Position numbers and translations under genes: made by a program. A DNA stretch of 64,000 nucleotides from DATCMH01 sp036563505 (GTDB lineage Bacteria > Pseudomonadota > Alphaproteobacteria > Rhizobiales > Beijerinckiaceae), in assembly GCA_036563505.1 (NCBI GenBank), contig DATCMH010000024.1, positions 173,467 to 237,466 of the forward strand, read 5' to 3'. Under the pieces are notes generated by a model. It made no database searches. It was not told where the DNA came from and worked only from the letters and a program-made list of their open reading frames with translations. This document shows, piece by piece, positions 22,312 to 30,840 of this stretch. The first letter of the stretch is position 1. Every line of letters starts with the position of its first letter.

Positions 22312-24902
22312 TCCGTCGCCGTCTCCTCCGCGTCGCGCCGGATCAGGTCGCTCGCGGCGGCGACGAGATTATTCACCGAGAGCGGGCGGAAGCGAAATTC
22401 GACCCGATGCCGGCCCGCCGGCACTTCGACGCCGCGGAACAGGAGATTCGCCCGCAGCACCGGGACCGGCCTTCCGTCCACCGTCGCTTCCCACCCGGGA
22501 TAATGGATGTCGTGAAGCACGAGAACCCCCGCGCGATCGCTCTCGCTGACGAGGACGACCTCGTTGAGGCCGTAGCGCTCGATGCGGACCGATCCCGCCC
22601 CGCCTGGGCTCGGCACCGATCCTCGTTGGCCGTAATCGCCCTTGATGGCGTCGAGGCTCGCCTCGTCGATGAGCGCCTCGTGCGTGCGGTCGAATTCCGG
22701 CAGTTCCGCCTGGTCCAGCGCCGCCTCGGAGTCGATCAGCCGCACCCGCCCGGCGAGGTAGGCGCGGGGCGCCGTCGGAGTCAGGCGGTAGATCCACATC
22801 GCGCCTGACCCGTAGAGCAGCTTGGCGTCGGTGAGACGCGGGAAATGCTGCGGCAGCTTCTCGGCCGGCCGATCGAGGACGAGGTATTCGAGGCCGAGCA
22901 GATTGGCCAGGCGGCACTTGTAGCCGCGAAACAGGCCGGGGAACTGGCGCAGGTTCGGATCGACGGCGTTCTCGCCGGGGCCGACGGCGCGCTCGTAGGC
23001 CGCGAGACGAAGGGGGTTGTAGCCAATCGTGTCCTCCAGGCCGAGCACCATGGAGGCGTTCTGCCAGGCGCCGCTGAGCCCCAAGATCTCGACGCGGGGC
23101 CGCTCGCCCTTGGCATGACGCGCGGCGAGCTCGGTCTTGAGGATATGGAGTCCCTGCAGTTGCTCCGGCGGCAGGGTCTGGAAGACGGCGTAGCGCTCGG
23201 CCGGCTCCGCGTTGAGCGGCGAGGCGGCGTTGCGCGCGACGAGCTCGGCGCCGGTGCCGAGGACGAGCAGGATCGCGGCGGCATAGCGGGCGCTGGGCGA
23301 GGCGGCCGCCTTCAGGAGTGCACCCGCGGCGAGCGCGATCCCGAGGCCGATTGCGAGCTCCCGCGCCGCGGTCGGCATTTGCCCTCCGCGCAGGGCGTAG
23401 AGGGCGGCGGCCGTGACCGCAGCGATCCCGAGGGCGGTTCCCGCACCGGTGCAGGCCAGGGCCGTCAGCCGCCCGCGCACGAACAGCTGCGGCGCGCCAT
23501 CGACCGCGAAGCGGTGCACGAGGTAGCCCGCGGCAAAGGCGAGGGCGATGTTGATGAGGAAGGTGGCGTCCGCCGGACGGCGGTAGAGGGCGACGCCGGG
23601 CAGGTGGTCGAAGAACAGGCCGAAGACGGGCGTGTAGCGCCCGAGCGCATAGAGAAGCGCAACGAGGCCCACCGCGAGAAAGAACCGGAACTCACGGGCG
23701 AAGAGGCGTCCACCGGCGACGCCGTGCCAGAGGAGCAGGAGCGCCGGGATCGTGCCGGCGAACAGATAGTTCGTCGCCCTGTCGGTCCAGGTGCCCTCGG
23801 CCACGGTGTTCCAGTCCGGACCCCAGTAGTCGTAGGTCCAGCGCAGCGACCCGAAGACGTTGCCGAACAGCGTCGTTGCGAGGCTCGCCGGCGGCAGCGA
23901 TCCCATGGCGGCGACGCCGTAGCCGAAATGCGGCCGGGTCGACGTCATCAGGAACTGCATGGTGAGCAGGGAGGGTATGGCGAGGAGGCCGGCCCCGATC
24001 ATCGCCATGGCGGCGAACAGGCCGAGGCGCTCGCGCAGGTAGGCGAGGGGGCGGCCGCTCGTCGCGATCGCGGTCACCGCCCCTCCGACCAGCGTCAGGC
24101 CACAGAGGAATGCAACCTGGTCGCGCCCCACCGTCATCAGCGCGGCGACAACGCCGAAGAGCGCACCGAAGCGGTAGGAGCGGCGCTCGAGGGCTTCCTC
24201 CAGCAGCCAGAGAGCCAAGGGGAACCAGCCGTAGGAGAAGATCATGCCCGTGTGCTGGAGCCGCGCCGAGGCCGAGCCGCCCAGCATGAAAATCATCGCC
24301 GCGACGACGGCACCGGCCGGGTGCCAACCGCGCTTGGCGAAGAGGGGCACCATGGCGAGCGCGCCGGGGAGAAAATGCGCCAGCACCGCCGCGTCGAAGG
24401 CTTGCATCGACGGCTCGGGGTTCGCCCAAGCGAAGAGCAGCATCGTCGGCGTGAAGAGCAGCGATTGCGGATCGGCCACCGCCGGGTGGCCGCTGAAATG
24501 ATACGGGTTCCACAGCGGCATCTCGCCGTGGGCGAGCGCAGCGCCGAGGTAGCGCAGCATGGGATAGAAGTGGTTCTTCGAGTCCCAGGGCACGACCATG
24601 CCCGTGAGCGGCCACACGAGCGCGGCGAGGGCCCAGAAGGCCAGAACCGCGGCAAGGGCCGTCCAGGTCGCGCGCGGCGACCAGGCTGCCGAGGCGGGGC
24701 CCTCGTCTGCACGGGGCGCCGTGGCGTTCAGCGGGATGAGACGGGCGAGGAGCGGGAAAGCGCGCAGAGATCGTCCCGCCGGCGCCGCGCCGCGGATCGT
24801 GAGAATGTGACGCACGCGCCTCGAAACCCCCTTGCGGTCCCGGGTTGTCGAACGGGCCGCCTTCTGTAAGGTGCCCGTGCCTGCCGACAACGGCGAGAAC
24901 AT
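22308..24902 (-). CDS. YfhO-like polytopic membrane protein
   Basis: About 864 residues, with more than ten membrane spans and a soluble C-terminal third. The segment WDSKNHFYPMLRYLG followed by PLWNPYHFSGHPAVADPQ is typical of YfhO/GT-C-like lipid-linked sugar transferase proteins, with acidic residues in the first loop. The C-terminal VLHDIHYPGWEATVDG matches YfhO family ends. It may transfer a sugar to a cell-surface polymer, but no substrate is known. The start is uncertain: ATG 24902 has GCGAG upstream, and 24953 is an alternative. It is divergent from the nitroreductase gene. Confidence 0.75.
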   Translation of the reverse strand: MFSPLSAGTGTLQKAARSTTRDRKGVSRRVRHILTIRGAAPAGRSLRAFPLLARLIPLNATAPRADEGPASAAWSPRATWTALAAVLAFWALAALVWPLTGMVVPWDSKNHFYPMLRYLGAALAHGEMPLWNPYHFSGHPAVADPQSLLFTPTMLLFAWANPEPSMQAFDAAVLAHFLPGALAMVPLFAKRGWHPAGAVVAAMIFMLGGSASARLQHTGMIFSYGWFPLALWLLEEALERRSYRFGALFGVVAALMTVGRDQVAFLCGLTLVGGAVTAIATSGRPLAYLRERLGLFAAMAMIGAGLLAIPSLLTMQFLMTSTRPHFGYGVAAMGSLPPASLATTLFGNVFGSLRWTYDYWGPDWNTVAEGTWTDRATNYLFAGTIPALLLLWHGVAGGRLFAREFRFFLAVGLVALLYALGRYTPVFGLFFDHLPGVALYRRPADATFLINIALAFAAGYLVHRFAVDGAPQLFVRGRLTALACTGAGTALGIAAVTAAALYALRGGQMPTAARELAIGLGIALAAGALLKAAASPSARYAAAILLVLGTGAELVARNAASPLNAEPAERYAVFQTLPPEQLQGLHILKTELAARHAKGERPRVEILGLSGAWQNASMVLGLEDTIGYNPLRLAAYERAVGPGENAVDPNLRQFPGLFRGYKCRLANLLGLEYLVLDRPAEKLPQHFPRLTDAKLLYGSGAMWIYRLTPTAPRAYLAGRVRLIDSEAALDQAELPEFDRTHEALIDEASLDAIKGDYGQRGSVPSPGGAGSVRIERYGLNEVVLVSESDRAGVLVLHDIHYPGWEATVDGRPVPVLRANLLFRGVEVPAGRHRVEFRFRPLSVNNLVAAASDLIRRDAEETATE

Positions 24903-24973
24903 GGCGGGATCGTCGGACCGGATCGGCCTCGCCCCGCTTACTCCCACCATCATCGATCAACGCTGAAGCTCGA

Positions 24974-25540
24974 ATGAACACCCTCATCGACGCCCTGCGC
25001 ACGCGCCGTTCCGTCTCCGCCCACCTCCTCGCGGTGCCGGGGCCGACGCCTGAGCAGCTCGAGACGATTCTGACCATCGCCACCCGCGTACCGGACCATG
25101 GCCGGGTGGTGCCCTGGCGCTTCATCGTCATCCAGGGCGAAGCGAGCCAGCGGCTCGCCGACACGGTGGGGGCCGCGTTCAAGGCCGACAACCCGGAAGC
25201 CGGCGACGCCCGGGTCGCCGAGGAGCGGGCCAAGTTCCTGCACGCGCCCTTGATCGTGGCCGTCGTCGCCCGCGTGCGTCCGCACGTGAAGATCCCCGCC
25301 TGGGAGCAGGAATTGTCGGTGGGCGCCACAGTCATGAACCTGATCCACGCCGCCAATGCGCTCGGCTTCGGCACGTCGTGGCTCTCGGGTTGGTCGGCCT
25401 TCGACCGGCGCGTCCTCGACCGCCTCGGCCTCGCGCCCGACGAGCGCCTCGCGGGCTACGTACATGTGGGCACGCCGCCGGCTCAAGCCCCCGCCGACCG
25501 GCCGCGCCCGGCGCTCAGCGACGTCGTCAGCTACCTCTAA
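24974..25540 (+). CDS. Nitroreductase-family flavoprotein
   Basis: A 188-residue FMN-dependent oxidoreductase of the YdjA-like branch. The N-terminal RRSVSAH, the central VPDHGRVVPWRFIVI and the late GFGTSWLSGW segments fit this branch, which binds FMN at a dimer interface and uses NAD(P)H. The natural substrate is not known. It is followed after 10 bp by a flavin reductase-like gene, so the two are probably cotranscribed. Confidence 0.9.
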   Translation: MNTLIDALRTRRSVSAHLLAVPGPTPEQLETILTIATRVPDHGRVVPWRFIVIQGEASQRLADTVGAAFKADNPEAGDARVAEERAKFLHAPLIVAVVARVRPHVKIPAWEQELSVGATVMNLIHAANALGFGTSWLSGWSAFDRRVLDRLGLAPDERLAGYVHVGTPPAQAPADRPRPALSDVVSYL

Positions 25541-25550
25541 GGACCAGCCG

Positions 25551-26162
25551 ATGTTCTACGACGCGCTCAAGGGCGATCACGGCCTGCCGCACGACCCGTT
25601 CAAGGCCATCGTCGCGCCCCGTCCGGTCGGCTGGATCAGTGCGGTGAACGCGAAGGGCGAGGTGAACCTCTCGCCCTATTCCTTCTTCAACGCCGTCTCC
25701 GACCGGCCGCACATGGTGATGTTCTCCTCCGACGGCATCAAGGATGCCGCCGCCTTCGCGGAGGAGACGGGCGAGTTCGTGTGCAACCTCGTGTCCTTCG
25801 ACCAGCGCGAGGCGATGAACGCCACCTCCGCCCCTCTGCCGCGGGGCACGAGCGAGATGGAGCATGCCGGGATCGCCGCGGCGCCCTCCGTGCTCGTGCG
25901 CCCGCCCCGGGTCGCGGCCGCGGCGGCCGCGCTGGAGTGCAAGCACCTGCGCACGGTCTCCCTCGACCCGCTCGGGGGCGGGCCGGCCCGCTACCACATG
26001 ATCATCGGGCAGGTGGTCGGCGTGTACATCGCGGACGAGGCGCTCACCGACGGGCTGTTCGACACCGCGCGCGTCCGGCCGATCGCGAGGGCCGGCTACC
26101 ACGACTACTTCGTCGCGACCGGCGAGACGAAGTTTTCGCTCCGCCGCCCGCCGGGCGGCTGA
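25551..26162 (+). CDS. Flavin reductase-like FMN-binding protein
   Basis: A 203-residue protein of the flavin-reductase-like (DIM6/NTAB) family. The N-terminal FKAIVAPRPVGWISAVN and central NLSPYSFFNAVS are diagnostic and contact FMN. Members reduce free flavin or act as small oxidoreductases. It starts 10 bp after the nitroreductase stop with AAGGA upstream. The two flavoproteins may share a partner reaction, but the substrate is not evident. Confidence 0.9.
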   Translation: MFYDALKGDHGLPHDPFKAIVAPRPVGWISAVNAKGEVNLSPYSFFNAVSDRPHMVMFSSDGIKDAAAFAEETGEFVCNLVSFDQREAMNATSAPLPRGTSEMEHAGIAAAPSVLVRPPRVAAAAAALECKHLRTVSLDPLGGGPARYHMIIGQVVGVYIADEALTDGLFDTARVRPIARAGYHDYFVATGETKFSLRRPPGG

Positions 26163-26166
26163 CGCG

Positions 26167-28227
26167 TCAGCCGATCCGCTGCAGAAGCGCGTCGACGTCG
26201 CCGAGGGTGAAGGGCTTCTCGAGCACCTTCAGGCCGGGGTCGATGTCGGGCTCCGCCAAGGCCGCCGAAACGCCCACAGTGTCCCCTGTGATAAGGACGA
26301 AGCGGTCCCGCATGACGGGGTGGCGCGCGATGACCTCGCGGTGGAAGGCAATGCCGCCGATGCCCGGCATCCGCAGGTCGCAGAAGATCACGTCGGGCAG
26401 GGCCGCCGCGATGGCGGGCTCGGCGGCTTCCGTTGCCGTGAAGACCCGCGTGGCGATGCCTTTGCCCTCCAGGATCTCGGCGAGCGTCGCCGCCACGTCA
26501 GGCTCGTCGTCGATCACCACCGCCGATCGGGAGCGGGCCTTCAAGGTGATCGGCCCCGTCGCCTCGACCTGCGTGCTGTGGCCGATGGGCAGGGTGACGA
26601 CGAAACGGGCGCCATGCGGCTCGACGTCTTCGACGCGGATGTCGCCGCCATGGGATTTTACGACGTTCAGCGACACGGAGAGGCCGATGCCGGTGCCGGC
26701 GCCGAGCGGTTTCGTGGTGAAGTAGGGCTCGAAGATGCGCCCGCGGGCCCCGGGCGCCACACCCGGGCCGTTGTCCTGCACGGTGACGACCACCGCGTCG
26801 CCCTCGGCCCGGGTCGAAACCGCGATGCGCCGCTCGCCCTGCTGACCGAGCAGGGCCTGCTGGGCGTTGATGAGGATGTTGGCCACGACCTGCCCGATCT
26901 GGTCGGTGTCGGCCGAGACCTTCGGCAGGCTCGGGTCGAGGTCGAGGGAGACGATGATCCCGGCGCTGCGCGCGCCATAGGCTGTCATCTCGACGGTGGC
27001 CTGGACGAGGTTGTTGACGTCCGTGTCCTTGCGGCTCGGCGGGGTGCGCCGGACCATGGCGAGGAAGCTTTTGACGATGCGGCCGCAGCGGTCGGCGGCG
27101 GCGCGCAGCTTCTCCGCCCGCGCCTTGGTGTCCGGGTCTTTGGCTTTCTCGTGAAGGAGCGAGGTCTGGGCGACGACGATGGCGAGCGGGTTGTTGAGTT
27201 CGTGGGCGACGCCCGCGAGCAGGGAGCCGAGGGCCGCGAGCTTCTCCGAGTGATGGAGCTGCTCCCGCTGGCGCGTCAGCTCGGCCTCCGTCGCCTTGCG
27301 CTCCGTGAGGTCGCGGATATAGGCGGCGAAGAGGCGCCGGTTCTCGACCTTGATCTCGGTGATGGCGAGCTCGATCGGAATGCGGCGCCCGTCGCTGTGC
27401 ACGCCTTCGGTCTCGACCCGCCGCCCGAGCATGCGAGCCGCGCCGCCCTGCAGATAGCGCCGGAAGCCGATCTCATGCATTTCCTGCATTTCGGCCGGGA
27501 CGATGAGCGGGCCGAGGCGCCGGCCGAGCACGTCCTTGCGGCTGTGCCCGAAGATCGTCTCCGCGGCCGGGTTGAACTCAAGCACGCAGCCCGCTTCGTC
27601 GATGATGATGATGCCGTCCGGCGCGGTGCTGAGCATCGCGACCCGCGTCGCCTCGCTCATGACGAGGCTCGAGGGCGAGAGCTCGATGGCGTTGCCCAGC
27701 AGATAGGCGACGGTGGTGAGAACCGACTTCTCGGCCGCCGACCAGCGGCGCTCCGTCTCGCAATCGTCGAAGCCGAGATGACCCCACCACTGGCCGTTGA
27801 CCATGATGGGCATTGATACGCAGGAGAGGATGCGCTGGTACTCGTAATCCTGGCGCAGGTACCCGTCGAGGTCGCGGGTGAAGACCTCGATCATCTCGCC
27901 GCGCCGGCGCCGCTCCGTCCAGTCGTGGAAGGTGGGGTCCGACCCGCTCAGGTCCTCGTCGATGTTGCGGGCGTCGCTGGCCAGCGCGTTGAGGCCGGGC
28001 GCGGCCCAATCGGCGCGGCAGGTCTGGCCGAGGCCAGCGCCCGGCACCTCGTGAACCTGGAAGATGTAGACACGGCTGAGCCCCAGGCCCTCGCCGAGGG
28101 CGGCCAGGATGCGGTCGATCTCGCCGGTCCAGTCCCGACCGGACCTCAGGAGGCGCGCGATCTCCGCGATCAGCGTCGCGTGGTCGCCCCGTGCTGACGG
28201 GGCGGCCATCTCGCCCGTTCTGTCCAT
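26167..28227 (-). CDS. Hybrid sensor histidine kinase (GAF-PAS-HisKA-HATPase-REC)
   Basis: A 686-residue cytoplasmic hybrid kinase. A GAF domain (about 15-185), a PAS domain (about 195-315), the HisKA box GVAHELNNPLA with phospho-His near 342, an HATPase domain (about 430-550; NGPGVAPG, GTGIGLS) and a C-terminal receiver (about 565-686) with phospho-Asp near 615 in FCDLRMPG are all present. There is no membrane segment, so the signal is internal; the GAF sequence does not reveal a ligand. No dedicated response regulator gene is adjacent, so the receiver may relay to an Hpt elsewhere. Confidence 0.9.
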   Translation of the reverse strand: MDRTGEMAAPSARGDHATLIAEIARLLRSGRDWTGEIDRILAALGEGLGLSRVYIFQVHEVPGAGLGQTCRADWAAPGLNALASDARNIDEDLSGSDPTFHDWTERRRRGEMIEVFTRDLDGYLRQDYEYQRILSCVSMPIMVNGQWWGHLGFDDCETERRWSAAEKSVLTTVAYLLGNAIELSPSSLVMSEATRVAMLSTAPDGIIIIDEAGCVLEFNPAAETIFGHSRKDVLGRRLGPLIVPAEMQEMHEIGFRRYLQGGAARMLGRRVETEGVHSDGRRIPIELAITEIKVENRRLFAAYIRDLTERKATEAELTRQREQLHHSEKLAALGSLLAGVAHELNNPLAIVVAQTSLLHEKAKDPDTKARAEKLRAAADRCGRIVKSFLAMVRRTPPSRKDTDVNNLVQATVEMTAYGARSAGIIVSLDLDPSLPKVSADTDQIGQVVANILINAQQALLGQQGERRIAVSTRAEGDAVVVTVQDNGPGVAPGARGRIFEPYFTTKPLGAGTGIGLSVSLNVVKSHGGDIRVEDVEPHGARFVVTLPIGHSTQVEATGPITLKARSRSAVVIDDEPDVAATLAEILEGKGIATRVFTATEAAEPAIAAALPDVIFCDLRMPGIGGIAFHREVIARHPVMRDRFVLITGDTVGVSAALAEPDIDPGLKVLEKPFTLGDVDALLQRIG

Positions 28228-28307
28228 CCGTCTCCGCTTCCCACTTGCGCGAATTGATTGTTCTTTTCCGGCACCTTTAGCCCAAGCCGGGGTCCGGAGC
28301 CAACTCG

Positions 28308-29177
28308 TCAGCGCCCGGCGCGGGCGATGAGGCGCTCCGCGCGGGTCAAGTGCGGACGGTCGAGCATCTCACCGTCGAGCCCGATCACCCCCGCGCCGGG
28401 GTTCTCGGCGAACAATGCGGCGATCCTGCGGGCGCGCTCCAGCGCGGCCCCGGAGGGCGTGAAGGCCTCGTTGATCACCGGCACCTGGGCGGGGTGGATC
28501 GCCATCTTGGCGACGAAGCCGTCGCGGCACGCGGCCCGGCATTCCGCGGCAAGCCCCTCGAGGTCGCGGAAGTTGGTATAGACCGTGTCGATGGCGTCGG
28601 CTTCAGCGGCGGCTGCGGCCATCAGCGCGAGGGCGCGGGCCAGGCGATAGGGGTCGGCGTAGGCGCCGTCCTCGCGGCGGTTCGTCTCGGCCCCGAGATC
28701 GGCAGAGAGATCCTCCGCGCCCCAGGCCACGCCGGCGAGCCTGTGGCTTGATCCGGCGAGGGTACCCAGCGCGAAGACGCCCCGAGCGGTCTCCGTCGCG
28801 ATGGCGAGGATGCGGGTCCCGCCGTCGGCGAGATCGGATTCCGCCTCCCGCACCGCGAGCTTGGCCCCCAGATGCGTCACGTCCACGCCACCTACGGTCT
28901 TGGGCAGCATGATCGCGTCGGGCGCGCCCGGCATGACGCCGTCAAGGTCGGCGTCGGTCAGTCCCGTGGAGAGGTCGTTGACCCGCACGACGAGCCGCGG
29001 CCGGCCCTCGACGCCGTGCACCTCCCTCAGGAAATCCGCCGTGATCCGGCGCGCCTCGGTCTTCGCGGACAGCGCAACCGAGTCCTCGAGATCGATGATG
29101 AGGGCGTCCGCGCCGGAACCGAGACCCTTCTCGAGCTTCTTGGGGCTGTCGCCCGGGACGAAGAGGAGCGAACGCAT
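28308..29177 (-). CDS. CitE-like CoA-ester lyase (HpcH/HpaI family)
   Basis: A 289-residue TIM-barrel lyase that cleaves a 3-hydroxyacyl-CoA such as malyl- or citramalyl-CoA into acetyl-CoA and a 2-oxoacid. Typical segments are LLFVPGDSPKKLEKG at the N-terminus, the metal-binding DLEDSV near residue 30, and VAWGAEDLSADLG near 169. The start at 29177 shares a base with the stop of the upstream MaoC gene. The pairing suggests sequential hydration and cleavage of a C5 CoA ester. Exact substrate is not determinable. Confidence 0.88.
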   Translation of the reverse strand: MRSLLFVPGDSPKKLEKGLGSGADALIIDLEDSVALSAKTEARRITADFLREVHGVEGRPRLVVRVNDLSTGLTDADLDGVMPGAPDAIMLPKTVGGVDVTHLGAKLAVREAESDLADGGTRILAIATETARGVFALGTLAGSSHRLAGVAWGAEDLSADLGAETNRREDGAYADPYRLARALALMAAAAAEADAIDTVYTNFRDLEGLAAECRAACRDGFVAKMAIHPAQVPVINEAFTPSGAALERARRIAALFAENPGAGVIGLDGEMLDRPHLTRAERLIARAGR

Positions 29178-29665
29178 CAGGCCGCCGGGCGCTTGCGCAT
29201 GAAGGCCTGGCGCCGGCACTCGGCGACGAGCGTTCCGTCCTGCTTGTAGGCGCGGTGGACGAATTCCACGATGCCGGCGTCGGGGCGCGACTTCGACGCG
29301 CGCTTGGCCACAACCTCCGTCGTGACGTTCACCGTATCGCCCTCGAAGAGCGGGGCGGGGAAGCGCACGTCCGTCATGCCGAGGTTCGCGATCGTGGTGC
29401 CGACGGTGGTGTCGTTGACGGAGATGCCGATCATCAGCCCCAGCGTGAAGAGCGAGTTCATGAGGGGTTTCCCCCATTCCGTCTCGGTCGCGCAGAAATG
29501 CGCGTCGATGTGGAGGGGCTGAGGGTTCAGGGTCATGTTGGAGAACAGCATGTTATCCATCTGCGTCACCGTGCGGGTGAGGCGGTGCTTCAACAGGCTG
29601 CCCTCGACGAAGTCGTCGAAGTAGAGGCCGCCACGAGGGTGCGGCTGGGCGGGGGCGATGCTCAT
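29177..29665 (-). CDS. MaoC-family enoyl-CoA hydratase
   Basis: A 162-residue hot-dog-fold protein of the MaoC hydratase family. The signature NPQPLHIDAHF near 50-60 places the catalytic Asp/His pair, and YFDDFVEGS near 15 and FPAPLFEGDTV near 101 are typical. It probably hydrates a mesaconyl- or itaconyl-type CoA ester given its overlap with the CitE-like lyase gene. The start at 29665 gives normal length; the ATG at 29725 adds a non-conserved extension. Confidence 0.85.
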   Translation of the reverse strand: MSIAPAQPHPRGGLYFDDFVEGSLLKHRLTRTVTQMDNMLFSNMTLNPQPLHIDAHFCATETEWGKPLMNSLFTLGLMIGISVNDTTVGTTIANLGMTDVRFPAPLFEGDTVNVTTEVVAKRASKSRPDAGIVEFVHRAYKQDGTLVAECRRQAFMRKRPAA

Positions 29666-29790
29666 GGAGGTTCGGTCCTGAAAGCCTGACGTCGGACGGC
29701 TGCGCTTTAAGAGGCTCTTTACCATAATCGGAGCAGTCTCAAGGGGAGGCCGGCATCCATCGCGGGTGCCGCCGCCCGCCGCGGTTCCTG

Positions 29791-30840
29791 ATGTTCCTCT
29801 TCACGACGCCCCCAACCCGCGAGAGCGCCCTGGCTGCCAACCCGGTGGTCGACGCCGTGCGCTATGGCGCGGAGAAGACGGGGACGAGCTTCGACTACCT
29901 TCTCGCCACGGCGCAGCGCGAATCCGGCCTCAACGCCCAGGCCAAGGCGCCGACCTCTTCGGCCACGGGTCTTTTCCAGTTCATCGAGCAGACCTGGCTC
30001 GGCATGGTGAAGCAGGAGGGGCCGAAACTCGGCCTCGCCGATCAGGCCGCCGCCATCGCGGCCCGCTCCGACGGCACCTATGCCGTCGCCGACCCGCAGG
30101 CACGGCAGGCGATCCTGGGTTTGCGGGAGGACCCGAAGGTCGCTTCCGTCGTCGCCGGCGCCTTCACCCAGAAGAACCGCGAGGCGCTCGCCGCAGAGCT
30201 CGGCCGCGAGCCGACGGCGGGCGACCTCTACGTCGCCCATTTCCTCGGCGCGCGGGGCGCCTCGGGGCTGATCCGCGCCGCTCAGAGCAACCCATCGCGC
30301 GCCGCGGCCAGCGACTTTCCCGACGCCGCCGCCGCGAACCGGAGCATCTTCTACGACCGCTCGGGCCGGGCGCGCGGGGCGGGCGAGGTCTATGCCGCTC
30401 TCGCCCAGGCCTACGCCGCCCAAGGGACGCCCGTGACGGCCGCGGCCAACATCCCGGTAGCAAATGGCCGGCCGGAGCTGCCGGGCCTCCAGGGCCTGTT
30501 CCTGACCGATTCCCGCAGGGGTCCGATGTCCGACGCGGTGGCGAAAATCTGGCGTCGTCCCGACCCGGGCGCGCGGGTTCAGACGGCTTCGCTCGGGGGG
30601 TACTTCCCCCGATCAGAGACGGCTGTTGAGCCGGCCGCGGCGTCCCCGACCGCGACGACGGAAACCGCGGCCCCGACGACGGCAGCCCCGCTCGCGGCGG
30701 ACGCCCCCGCCAACGCTCCTGCCAATGCACCCTTGCCGCCGCCTCGCCCGGCGGAGTTCGGCGGTGCGCCGAGCCGTGCCGCGCGCGGGCGGCCCGGGCC
30801 GCTCGATCTCGGGGCCTTCATGAAGTGGCGCCGGGCATGA
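29791..30840 (+). CDS. Lytic transglycosylase-domain protein
   Basis: A 349-residue protein with an SLT-type transglycosylase domain in the first 180 residues. The catalytic Glu is expected in AQRESGLN near residue 48, followed by SATGLFQFIEQTWL near 57-70. No signal peptide is visible, so export may use another route. The C-terminal 100 residues are rich in Pro, Ala and Thr and probably a linker. Its stop overlaps the start of the DUF2336 gene (ATGA). Confidence 0.85.
   Translation: MFLFTTPPTRESALAANPVVDAVRYGAEKTGTSFDYLLATAQRESGLNAQAKAPTSSATGLFQFIEQTWLGMVKQEGPKLGLADQAAAIAARSDGTYAVADPQARQAILGLREDPKVASVVAGAFTQKNREALAAELGREPTAGDLYVAHFLGARGASGLIRAAQSNPSRAAASDFPDAAAANRSIFYDRSGRARGAGEVYAALAQAYAAQGTPVTAAANIPVANGRPELPGLQGLFLTDSRRGPMSDAVAKIWRRPDPGARVQTASLGGYFPRSETAVEPAAASPTATTETAAPTTAAPLAADAPANAPANAPLPPPRPAEFGGAPSRAARGRPGPLDLGAFMKWRRA

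Noticed and set aside
22845..24869. A 674-codon plus-strand ORF opposite the YfhO-like gene
   Set aside because: Arg/Glu/Gly-rich mirror of the real gene in a GC-rich codon frame, with no recognisable domain.
26167..26570. A separate response regulator gene at the end of the hybrid kinase
   Set aside because: The receiver is in frame with the kinase with no stop or start between, so it is the C-terminal domain of one protein.
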